From Phycicoccus sp. CSK15P-2 (GTDB lineage: Bacteria > Actinomycetota > Actinomycetes > Actinomycetales > Dermatophilaceae), in assembly GCF_016888005.1 (NCBI RefSeq), contig NZ_JAFDVE010000019.1, positions 113,806-177,805 on the forward strand: a DNA stretch of 64,000 nt. The letters are read 5' to 3'. The notes under the pieces are model-generated. The model worked only from the letters and a program-made list of their open reading frames with translations. It did no database searches and had not been told where the DNA came from. The translations under genes and the position numbers were made by a program. Within the stretch, counting starts at the first letter, position 1. Each line of letters opens with the position of its first letter. Below are positions 57,659 to 64,000 of the stretch, piece after piece.

Positions 57659-58543
57659 ATGGCCTCCCTCAGCCAGTGGGTGGCCGGCGCGCGCCCGCGG
57701 ACGCTGCCGGCCGCCGTGGCCCCCGTCCTCGTGGGCACCGCCGCCGCCCTGCGGGTCGACGGGGCCGACGCCGTCCGTGCCCTCCTCGCGCTCCTCGTCT
57801 CGCTGTCCCTCCAGGTGGGGGTGAACTACGCGAACGACTACTCGGACGGCATCCGTGGCACCGACGAGGTCCGCAGCGGCCCGGTCCGGCTCGTCGGGCA
57901 GCGCCTGGCACGGCCGGGGCACGTCAGGACCGCAGCGTTCGTCTCCTTCGGTGCGGCCGGGGTCCTCGGCCTGGTGCTCGTCGCGCTGTCCCAGGCGTGG
58001 GTCATGCTCCCGCTCGGGGCGCTGGCGGTTCTCGCGGCGTGGCGCTACACCGGCGGTGACAACCCGTACGGCTACCGCGGGCTCGGCGAGGTCTACGTCT
58101 TCGTCTTCTTCGGCCTGATGGCCACGCTCGGCACCGAGTACACGCAGTCGGGCTCGGTGTCGTGGTTCGGGCTGGCCGGCGCGGTCGGGGTCGGGGCGCT
58201 CGCCTCGGCGATCCTCGTGGCGAACAACCTGCGCGACATCCCCACCGACACCGAGCACGGGAAGCGCACCCTCGCGGTGCGTCTCGGTGAGGAGCGCACC
58301 CGCCAGCTGTACGTCGAGCTCGTGGGGGCGTCCGTCGTCGCGCTGCTCGTCCTGGCGTGGTGGGAGCCGTGGACGCTGCTGGCCATGCTGTCGCTCGTCC
58401 TCGGGAGCCGCGCGGCCCGGGTGGTCCGCTCCGGGGCGGTGGGCCCGGCGCTCGTGCCCGTCATCGCGGCGACGAGCGTGTTCGAGGTGGCCTACGGCGC
58501 CCTCGTGCTCGTCGGCGTCGCCGCGTCGGGCCTCTTCGCCTGA
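57659..58543 (+). CDS. menA: 1,4-Dihydroxy-2-naphthoate polyprenyltransferase
   Basis: 294 residues, UbiA-family membrane enzyme with eight or nine helices; attaches the polyprenyl chain to DHNA with loss of CO2. The first Asp-rich motif NYANDYSDGIRGTDEVRSGP and the second NNLRDIPTDTEHGKRTLAVRLG (in pieces) are both intact. The prenyl donor should come from the synthase at 17567. The ATG at 57659 has no clear ribosome site, so coupling to the preceding gene (7-bp gap) is likely. Confidence 0.94.
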   Translation: MASLSQWVAGARPRTLPAAVAPVLVGTAAALRVDGADAVRALLALLVSLSLQVGVNYANDYSDGIRGTDEVRSGPVRLVGQRLARPGHVRTAAFVSFGAAGVLGLVLVALSQAWVMLPLGALAVLAAWRYTGGDNPYGYRGLGEVYVFVFFGLMATLGTEYTQSGSVSWFGLAGAVGVGALASAILVANNLRDIPTDTEHGKRTLAVRLGEERTRQLYVELVGASVVALLVLAWWEPWTLLAMLSLVLGSRAARVVRSGAVGPALVPVIAATSVFEVAYGALVLVGVAASGLFA

Positions 58544-58629
58544 GGGCCTCCGCCCGCCGCCGACGCACCGGCCGGGGCCGCTCCGTCGCACCGCCGTCGG
58601 CCGCACCCGGCCATGTCGGGGTGGGCCCC

Positions 58630-58944
58630 TCAGCGGAAGTCGTCGTCCTCGGTGGCGGGCCTCGCGCCGGTCTCGGCGTCCTCCTCGGCCTCGTCGGACG
58701 CCCGATCGCCCGCTCGCTCCCGGCGGGCCGCGGTGCGCCGCTCGATCGTCGTGGCGACCTGGGCCGAGTAGTCCTCGCGGAACCGGCGCAGCGCGACGTA
58801 CGAGACGAGCATCGAGAGCAGGGCCGCACCGACGACGAGGAGAAGGGTGTCGTCCTCGCCGCGGAGCCCGAGCAGCCAGAGCAGGGCGACGCACCCGAGG
58901 AAGACGAGGGCGCGCAGGACGGTGTAGCGCAGGAAGGCGTTCAT
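58630..58944 (-). CDS. DUF4229 membrane protein
   Basis: 104 residues: two membrane segments (about 6-25 and 30-52), then RRFREDYSAQVATTIERRTAARRE, the DUF4229 signature, and an acidic tail. Common in actinobacteria beside menA and ccs genes; function unknown. It lies 10 bp after ccsB and is probably the last gene of the cytochrome c maturation operon, convergent with menA. Confidence 0.82.
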   Translation of the reverse strand: MNAFLRYTVLRALVFLGCVALLWLLGLRGEDDTLLLVVGAALLSMLVSYVALRRFREDYSAQVATTIERRTAARRERAGDRASDEAEEDAETGARPATEDDDFR

Positions 58945-58954
58945 CGCGGCGGGC

Positions 58955-59965
58955 TCAGAGCCCGGAGTACGAGTGCTGGCCGACGAAGTACACGTTGACG
59001 ACGGCGAAGTTGACGATGATGCACGCGAACCCGCCGAGGGCGATCCACACCGCGTTGCTGCGGGACCAGCCCGTGGTGGCGCGGGCGTGCAGGTAGGCGG
59101 CGTACACGACCCAGATGACGAAGCTCCAGACCTCCTTGGGGTCCCAGTTCCAGTAGGAGCCCCACGCCTGACGTGCCCAGATGGCCCCGGCGATGACGGT
59201 GAAGGTCCACATCGGGAACGCCACGACGTGCGCGGCGTAGGCGAGCCGCTCCAGGGCACGCGCCTCGGGCAGCCGGGCCATGAACGAGCGCGGGCCGCCG
59301 CCCCCCTCCATCCGCTGCTGGACGAGGTACAGCCCACCGAGCGCGGCGCCGATGGTGAAGACCGCGACCGACATCGTCGCGACGGTCACGTGGATGGCCA
59401 GCCACACCGAGCGCAGCGACGGCATGAGCTCGGAGGCGTCGGTGTACCAGACCGTGATCGCGGCGCCGAGGACGAGGAGCACCGGGCCGACGACGAACAG
59501 CCCGAGCCAGCGCAGGTCGCGGCGCAGGGCCCAGCCGACGTAGGCGAGCAGCGTGAACATGGAGCCGACGAGGGCGAACTCGTACATGTTGCCGAGCGGC
59601 CAACGGTGCACCTCGGCCGCCCGCAGCGCGACCCCCGCGACGACGAGCAGGGTCCCGAGGAGCGTGAGCGTCCATCCGACGCCGGCCGCCTTGCGTGCCC
59701 CCACCGGCTCGTCCTCGCGCGCCGGCGCCCGTGGCGGCGCGGGGGCCTGCGGGGTGCCGGCGTCCGGAGTGCCGGCGTCCGAGCCGACGGTGTCGGCGCC
59801 CGGGCCCGCGGCGACGAGCTCGCGCTCGGGTGCCTCGACCGTGGCGTCCCGTGCCGGGGCGAGCCGCGCGAGGTACAGCGCGTACGCCGTCATCGCGAGG
59901 GTGAGCACCGCCATCGCCGAGTACACGGCGAGGTTCGACAGCTGGGCCAGGGTGGTGTCGGTCAT
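58955..59965 (-). CDS. ccsB: Cytochrome c biogenesis protein CcsB (CcsA/ResC type)
   Basis: 336 residues, eight membrane segments; the haem-handling half of system II. The haem-binding WWD-type motif is WGSYWNWDPKEVWSFVIW, with conserved His in IHVTVATMS, YAAHVVAFP and YLHARAT. Between the first two helices is a Pro/Ala/Gly linker of about 60 residues. The ATG overlaps the resB stop (ATGA). Confidence 0.93.
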   Translation of the reverse strand: MTDTTLAQLSNLAVYSAMAVLTLAMTAYALYLARLAPARDATVEAPERELVAAGPGADTVGSDAGTPDAGTPQAPAPPRAPAREDEPVGARKAAGVGWTLTLLGTLLVVAGVALRAAEVHRWPLGNMYEFALVGSMFTLLAYVGWALRRDLRWLGLFVVGPVLLVLGAAITVWYTDASELMPSLRSVWLAIHVTVATMSVAVFTIGAALGGLYLVQQRMEGGGGPRSFMARLPEARALERLAYAAHVVAFPMWTFTVIAGAIWARQAWGSYWNWDPKEVWSFVIWVVYAAYLHARATTGWSRSNAVWIALGGFACIIVNFAVVNVYFVGQHSYSGL

Positions 59966-61506
59966 CGGTGTCCTTCGTCTGCGGTGAGCACGGCGGCGAT
60001 CTCGTCGTCCATGCCCTCGTCGTCGTCCTTGGCCAGGCCGCCGACGGAGACCACGGTACGGCCCGCGGTGTCGGCCGGGCGAACCCGGACGAACACCCGT
60101 CGGCGCCGCACGACGAGGCTGAGGACGAGACCGCCGAGGGCGAGGAGGGCCGACCCGAGGGTCAGCGTCTTGCCGGGGTCGGTGCGGATGGACAGCCCGG
60201 CGAACCGCTCGACGCCGTCGAAGGTGATCGACCCGCGCCCGCCCGGCAGCTCGAAGGTCTGCCCGGGACGCAGCAGGATCCGCAGCTGGTCGGCGCCGTC
60301 CCCCCCGGGCAGCGGGGTCATCTCCTCGGTGTCGAGGGTGTACACGGACCGCGGTGAGCCGTCCGGGAACAGGGTGCCCTCGAAGGCGGTGAGGGCGAGC
60401 TGGGGGTCGACGGTGTCGGGGAAGACCGAGTGCGGCCCGCGCTCGTCGTCGATGACGCCGGTCGGCAGGAAGAAGCCGGCGAAGCCGAGCGCGGGGTCGG
60501 TGCCCGGGACCTTGACGGCCCCGACGGAGGTGTAGTTGTCGTCCTCGGGCAGGAACGGGGTGGCGTCGGTGTAGACGACGGTCCCGTCGCCGTCGCGCAC
60601 CGTGACGTGCGGCGCGTAGCCGTTGCCGAGGAGGAACACCGTGCCGTGCCCGGTCTCCAGCGGATGGTTGACGGCGATCTCGCGCTCCTGCGCGCGGCCG
60701 TCGCCGTCGGTGAAGGTCGTGGTGGCGCGGAAGTCCCGCGGCATCCCGAACTGGCCGCGGCCGGTGTCGTCGCGCTCGAACTCGACGTCCATGGCGTCCA
60801 GCCGGATCGTGTACGGGTCGAGGTCGGTGGGGTCGACCCAGGGGCCCGGGCTGAAGGTGTCGTAGCGGATCAGGGTGTTCGCGAAGGTCTGGCCCACCGG
60901 GAGGATGACGTCGCCCTTCCACCCGAGCAGGTGGCCCCAGGCGACCCCGACGAGGACCCCGATGAGGGCGAGGTGGAAGACGAGGTTGCCGCTCTCCTTG
61001 AGGTAGCCCTTCTCGGCCGAGAGCGTCGAGTCGTCGTGGGCGTGGACCCGGTAGCGGCGCCGCTGCAGGGTGGCCCGCAGCCGGTCGAGGACCTCGTCGG
61101 GCGCGCCGTCGACTTCGGTCTCGCGGTGCGCGGCCAGCCGCTCGAGCCGGCGGGGCGCCCGAGGCGGTCGCGTGCGCATCTGGTGCCAGTGGATGCGGGT
61201 CCGCGGCACGACGCAGCCGATGAGCGAGACGAACAGGAGCAGGTAGATCGCCGCGAACCACGGCGAGGCGTAGACCTCGAAGAACCCGAGCCGGTCGAGC
61301 AGCGGCCCGGCCGTCTGGTGGTCGGTGATCCACTGCGCCGTCCGGGCCGCGTCGATGGAACGCTGCGGGAAGGTCGAGCCCGGTACCGCCGCCACGGCGA
61401 GGAGCAGCAGGAGGAAGAGCGCGGTGCGCATGCTCGTCAGCTGGCGCCAGGCGTAGCGGACCCAGCCCACCGCGCCGAGCCGCGGCTGGACGACGGCGTC
61501 GGTCAC
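59962..61506 (-). CDS. resB: Cytochrome c biogenesis protein ResB
   Basis: 514 residues; partner of CcsB in presenting reduced haem to apocytochrome c. Seen: three N-terminal helices ([50 protein letters not shown]), the motif [12 protein letters not shown], a long extracytoplasmic domain, and a final helix near residue 460. A cytoplasmic tail of about 50 residues follows. GTG 61506 overlaps the ccdA stop (GTGA). Confidence 0.93.
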   Translation of the reverse strand: MTDAVVQPRLGAVGWVRYAWRQLTSMRTALFLLLLLAVAAVPGSTFPQRSIDAARTAQWITDHQTAGPLLDRLGFFEVYASPWFAAIYLLLFVSLIGCVVPRTRIHWHQMRTRPPRAPRRLERLAAHRETEVDGAPDEVLDRLRATLQRRRYRVHAHDDSTLSAEKGYLKESGNLVFHLALIGVLVGVAWGHLLGWKGDVILPVGQTFANTLIRYDTFSPGPWVDPTDLDPYTIRLDAMDVEFERDDTGRGQFGMPRDFRATTTFTDGDGRAQEREIAVNHPLETGHGTVFLLGNGYAPHVTVRDGDGTVVYTDATPFLPEDDNYTSVGAVKVPGTDPALGFAGFFLPTGVIDDERGPHSVFPDTVDPQLALTAFEGTLFPDGSPRSVYTLDTEEMTPLPGGDGADQLRILLRPGQTFELPGGRGSITFDGVERFAGLSIRTDPGKTLTLGSALLALGGLVLSLVVRRRRVFVRVRPADTAGRTVVSVGGLAKDDDEGMDDEIAAVLTADEGHR

Positions 61507-62303
61507 AGCACGACCTCGAAACCGGAGACGAGCTCGGTCTGCAGCCGCCGGTTGAGCTCCTCCCAGACTCCGGTGAGCAGGAGCAGCCCGACCACGACGA
61601 GCAGCACCCCGCCGGCGACCTGGATCCCGCGCCGGTGGCGGTGCAGCCAGCCGGAGACCCGTCCTGCCCGGTCGAGCCCGGCGGCGACGAGGATGAACGG
61701 GAGCCCGAGGCCCAGGCCGTAGGCGACCGCGAGGGCGACGGCCCGGGCGACCTGCGGGTCGACGGTGGCGGTGGCCATGACGGTGACCGTGGCCAGCGTC
61801 GGACCGATGCACGGCGACCAGCCGAGGGCGAACACCGCGCCGAGCAGGGGCGCCCCGAGCAGACCGGTCCGGGGCCGCCAGTGGATGCGGGCCTCCCACC
61901 GGTTCCCGACGCCGAGGAAGACCAGGCCCATCGCGACGACGAGGACGCCGCCGACGCGCTCGAGCAGCCGGCGGTGCTGGACCAGGGTCGTGCCCACCCC
62001 GGTGACCAGCACGGTCACGAGGACGAAGACCAGGGTGAACCCGGCGACGAAGAGGACCGCACCGACGAGGGTCCGTGGACGGGCCGCTGTGGCGGCCCGC
62101 GAGTCGGCCCCTGATGTCGCACCTGCCGCCCCGGCGGCCGGCGCCGACCCGCTGAGGGCCGAGACGTAGCCGAGGAAACCGGGCACGAGCGGGAGCACGC
62201 ACGGGCTGGCGAAGGAGACCAGACCCGCGAGCAGCGCGATGAGCAGGGCCAGCGGCAACGCCCCGTTGGCCACCGTGTCGGAGGCGACGAGCAGCGCCGT
62301 CAC
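61503..62303 (-). CDS. ccdA: Cytochrome c biogenesis protein CcdA (thiol-disulfide transporter)
   Basis: 266 residues, six membrane segments. The redox cysteines that carry reductant across the membrane are in [16 protein letters not shown] and [13 protein letters not shown], the standard CcdA pair. It passes electrons to ResA. GTG 62303 overlaps the resA stop (GTGA). Confidence 0.94.
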   Translation of the reverse strand: MTALLVASDTVANGALPLALLIALLAGLVSFASPCVLPLVPGFLGYVSALSGSAPAAGAAGATSGADSRAATAARPRTLVGAVLFVAGFTLVFVLVTVLVTGVGTTLVQHRRLLERVGGVLVVAMGLVFLGVGNRWEARIHWRPRTGLLGAPLLGAVFALGWSPCIGPTLATVTVMATATVDPQVARAVALAVAYGLGLGLPFILVAAGLDRAGRVSGWLHRHRRGIQVAGGVLLVVVGLLLLTGVWEELNRRLQTELVSGFEVVL

Positions 62304-62917
62304 GACTCGGCGACCACGTCGTCGACGAGCCCGCGCAGGGTGGACGCCTCGACGGCTCCTGCCACGCGGGCCGCGATGCGTCCCTGAGGGTCCAGCACGA
62401 GGGTCGTGGGCACCGTCGAGGCCTTGCCCTGGAGCGAGGAGATGAGCACGCCTGACTCGTCCGACAGGCTGGGGTAGGTCAGCTGTTCCTTGGCGACGAA
62501 CGCGGCGCCACGCTCGGCCTCCTCGCGGAAGTCGATGCCGATCAGCCGTGCCGGCACCTGGTCGGCCTGGAGGTTCTTCCAGACCTGTTCGAGGGTGGGC
62601 GCCTCGGCGACGCACGGGGCACACCAGGAGCCCCACACGTTGACGACGAGGACCTCTCCGCGGGTCGAGTCGATGCTCCACGCGGTTCCGTCCAGCAGGG
62701 CACCGGTGAGCTGGACGGGTTCGCCACGGTCCGCAGCCGGGATCGTCTCGACATTGCCGTCGCCGGAGACGTAGCCCTTGCGGTCCCCCGCCCTGGCCTG
62801 GGCCGCCACGGAGTCGGGGTCCTCGGTGAGGCTCGAGACGGCCACGGTGCCGGCCCCGAGCAGCAGGAGCACCCCGAGGACGCCGACGACGACGTGGCGG
62901 ACGGCGGGGACCTTCAC
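62300..62917 (-). CDS. resA: ResA/TlpA-like thioredoxin-fold protein
   Basis: 205 residues. An N-terminal signal-anchor (about 8-27), then a thioredoxin fold with the active site [13 protein letters not shown] and the cis-Pro in [10 protein letters not shown]. On the outer face it reduces apocytochrome c haem-site cysteines using electrons from CcdA. GTG 62917 overlaps the stop of the histidine phosphatase. Confidence 0.93.
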   Translation of the reverse strand: MKVPAVRHVVVGVLGVLLLLGAGTVAVSSLTEDPDSVAAQARAGDRKGYVSGDGNVETIPAADRGEPVQLTGALLDGTAWSIDSTRGEVLVVNVWGSWCAPCVAEAPTLEQVWKNLQADQVPARLIGIDFREEAERGAAFVAKEQLTYPSLSDESGVLISSLQGKASTVPTTLVLDPQGRIAARVAGAVEASTLRGLVDDVVAES

Positions 62918-63588
62918 GCTCCGGCCCCCTTCTGCGCCTGGGGCAGGAGGCTCGCGGCGGGCTCGCTGTACTCGAGCGACAGGAGCTCGTCGCCGAGGAA
63001 GGTGAGCGAGGTCAGGCTCGCGAGGGAGCACTGCCGACGGGCGGGGTTGTGGACGAGGGAGCGGCCCTCGGTGGCGAGCCGGATCATCCAGATCGGGGCC
63101 TGGTGGCTGACGACGACGGCCTCGTGCCCCCGGGCCGCGGCACGGGCGTCGACGACCGCGTCACGCATCCGCTCGACGAGCCGGGTGTAGGGCTCACCCC
63201 ACGAGGGCCGCAGCGGGTTGAGCATGCGCGGCCAGAGCCGGGGGTGGCGCAGCAGCCCCTTGCCACCGGCGACGGGGAGCCCCTCGAAGGCGTTCTCGGC
63301 CTCGACGACCCGCGGCTCGAGGTGCACCTCGAGGCCGTGGCCCGCGGCGAGCGGCGCGGCCGTCTCCTGTGCCCGCTCGAGGGGGCTGGAGGCGACGTGG
63401 ACGATGTCGTGGTCGGCCAGGTGCTCGGCCGCGAGGTCGGCCATCCGACGGCCGAGCGCGGAGAGGTGGAACCCCGGGAGGCGGCCGTAGAGGACGTGCT
63501 CGGGGTTGTGGACCTCTCCGTGTCGCAGCAGGTGCACGGTGGTGCGCTGCGGGTCGCCGGAGGCGGCGGCACCGGAGGACGCGGTCAT
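62914..63588 (-). CDS. Histidine phosphatase family protein
   Basis: 224 residues. The catalytic motif is [21 protein letters not shown] (RHG), with the second phosphate-pocket His in [12 protein letters not shown]. It belongs to the phosphoglycerate-mutase-like superfamily; substrate unknown. First gene of the operon that continues into resA, ccdA, resB and ccsB with 4-nt overlaps. Its position between hemL and resA is common in actinobacteria. A GACAAT -10 box sits 7 nt before the ATG. Confidence 0.88.
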   Translation of the reverse strand: MTASSGAAASGDPQRTTVHLLRHGEVHNPEHVLYGRLPGFHLSALGRRMADLAAEHLADHDIVHVASSPLERAQETAAPLAAGHGLEVHLEPRVVEAENAFEGLPVAGGKGLLRHPRLWPRMLNPLRPSWGEPYTRLVERMRDAVVDARAAARGHEAVVVSHQAPIWMIRLATEGRSLVHNPARRQCSLASLTSLTFLGDELLSLEYSEPAASLLPQAQKGAGA

Positions 63589-63595
63589 ACCCCGG

Positions 63596-63601
63596 ATTGT
63601 C
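63596..63601 (-). promoter_or_regulatory. -10 box of the cytochrome c maturation operon
   Basis: GACAAT on the minus strand, 7 nt before the ATG at 63588; leaderless arrangement. Confidence 0.45.
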
Positions 63602-63630
63602 GCAAACCCGCCTGAACCCGGGATCAGGGG

Positions 63631-63676
63631 CTTCCCGTCGGGTCATGGGTCCACAGCCCCCTGACCCGACGGGAAG
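63631..63676. terminator. 15-bp perfect inverted repeat after hemL
   Basis: CTTCCCGTCGGGTCA at 63631-63645 pairs exactly with TGACCCGACGGGAAG at 63662-63676 around a 16-nt loop. It lies downstream of hemL and 30 bp upstream of the next promoter. Terminator is the simplest reading; a regulator site for the downstream operon is an alternative. Confidence 0.5.
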
Positions 63677-63712
63677 ACCCTGACCCCGCGGGACGCGTGG
63701 GCGGCGGGATGG

Positions 63713-63877
63713 TCAGCCGGAGGTGGCGGCGCTGGCGGCCCGGGCGGCGGCGGGCAGGGCCGCGAGGACGCGCTCGACCGCGGCGTCGTCGTGGGCGGCC
63801 GAGACGAACCAGCACTCGAAGGCGCTGGGGGGCAGGTACACGCCGGCGTCCAGCATCGCGTGGAAGAACCGGGCCTG
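63713..63877 (-). pseudogene. hemL: 3' fragment of glutamate-1-semialdehyde aminomutase
   Basis: The last 54 codons and stop of hem[18 protein letters not shown], then [19 protein letters not shown], a near-consensus HemL C-terminus. HemL makes 5-aminolevulinate for haem. The reading breaks at about 63877: upstream codons lose all similarity and give way to the sequence assigned to an insertion element. Nearness to the ccs genes is normal for hemL. Whether the rest of the gene lies beyond the element is not visible. Confidence 0.8.
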
Positions 63878-64000
63878 ACTTGCACAGGTGGGTCGTGATT
63901 TCGGCCAGTTGTCTGCGTTTGCGCTGGTCAGGGGGTTGTGGGCGCGGTCGGTGACACACTAACGGGGGTCGGTAGCGTGCGGTGTCGTGGTGTTTGTGCG
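63878..64000 (+). mobile_element. Left end of a probable insertion sequence (IS1634-like), cut by the window edge
   Basis: Sequence from about 63878 (TTGCACAGGTGGGTCGTGAT) interrupts hemL and has a different base texture. A TAGCGT -10 box at 63973-63978 precedes GTG 63987, which would begin V-V-F-V-R, like the N-terminus of many actinobacterial IS1634-type transposases. Only about 14 coding bases are visible, so the family is tentative; the interruption itself is well supported. Confidence 0.5.

Overview
The window looks like chromosomal DNA from a high-GC actinobacterium, probably Micrococcales and possibly the Intrasporangiaceae/Dermatophilaceae group. The evidence is very GC-rich coding DNA with frequent GTG starts, a mycothione reductase (mycothiol is actinobacterial), menaquinone rather than ubiquinone genes, an actinobacterial gamma-alpha/beta 2-oxoacid:ferredoxin oxidoreductase, and many apparently leaderless genes. 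The family-level placement is inference from gene content.

Layout. 1-6.0 kb: one huge membrane-anchored Ig/fibronectin-III repeat protein, running off the left edge. 6.2-8.2 kb: a Tat-exported PhoX phosphatase. 8.35-9.3 kb: a second, orphan nuoA-nuoB pair, divergent from korA-korB (9.5-12.5 kb). 12.5-17.5 kb: a RarD permease, a VOC protein, a less GC-rich decayed patch, a lactone-oxidase/D-threonine-aldolase-like pair and a small secreted protein. 17.6-35.2 kb: the complete 14-gene complex I operon nuoA-N ending in a polyprenyl diphosphate synthase, all on the minus strand and almost all overlapping by 1-14 nt. 35.4-58.5 kb: menaquinone biosynthesis genes menG, menF, menJ-like, menD, menC, menB, menE and menA. 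Interspersed among them are an Eis-like acetyltransferase, an ABC exporter, a WXG-like/hydrolase pair, mycothione reductase, PEP carboxylase and a small insertion with DUF3800 and EcsC-like genes. 58.6-63.6 kb: the cytochrome c maturation (system II) operon of histidine phosphatase, ResA, CcdA, ResB, CcsB and a DUF4229 protein. 63.7-64.0 kb: the 3' end of hemL, cut off by what looks like an insertion sequence at the right edge.

How the genes fit together. Most of the window serves respiration. Complex I feeds electrons to menaquinone; the polyprenyl synthase makes the side chain; MenF/D/C/E/B/A/G make and methylate the naphthoquinone; the MenJ-like reductase probably saturates the chain; and the Ccs genes mature cytochromes c. 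A near-perfect Rex-type redox operator overlaps the predicted start of the nuo transcript, which ties the operon to the NADH/NAD+ ratio. MenH and the DHNA-CoA thioesterase are not in the window.

Most interesting items: the orphan nuoAB beside korAB; the NuoE C-terminal fusion; the DUF3800/EcsC insertion with three consecutive leader hairpins and a 56-bp broken copy of menB; the 20-bp tandem repeats between menD and an ABC exporter; a WXG-like protein coupled to an alpha/beta hydrolase; and the interrupted hemL.
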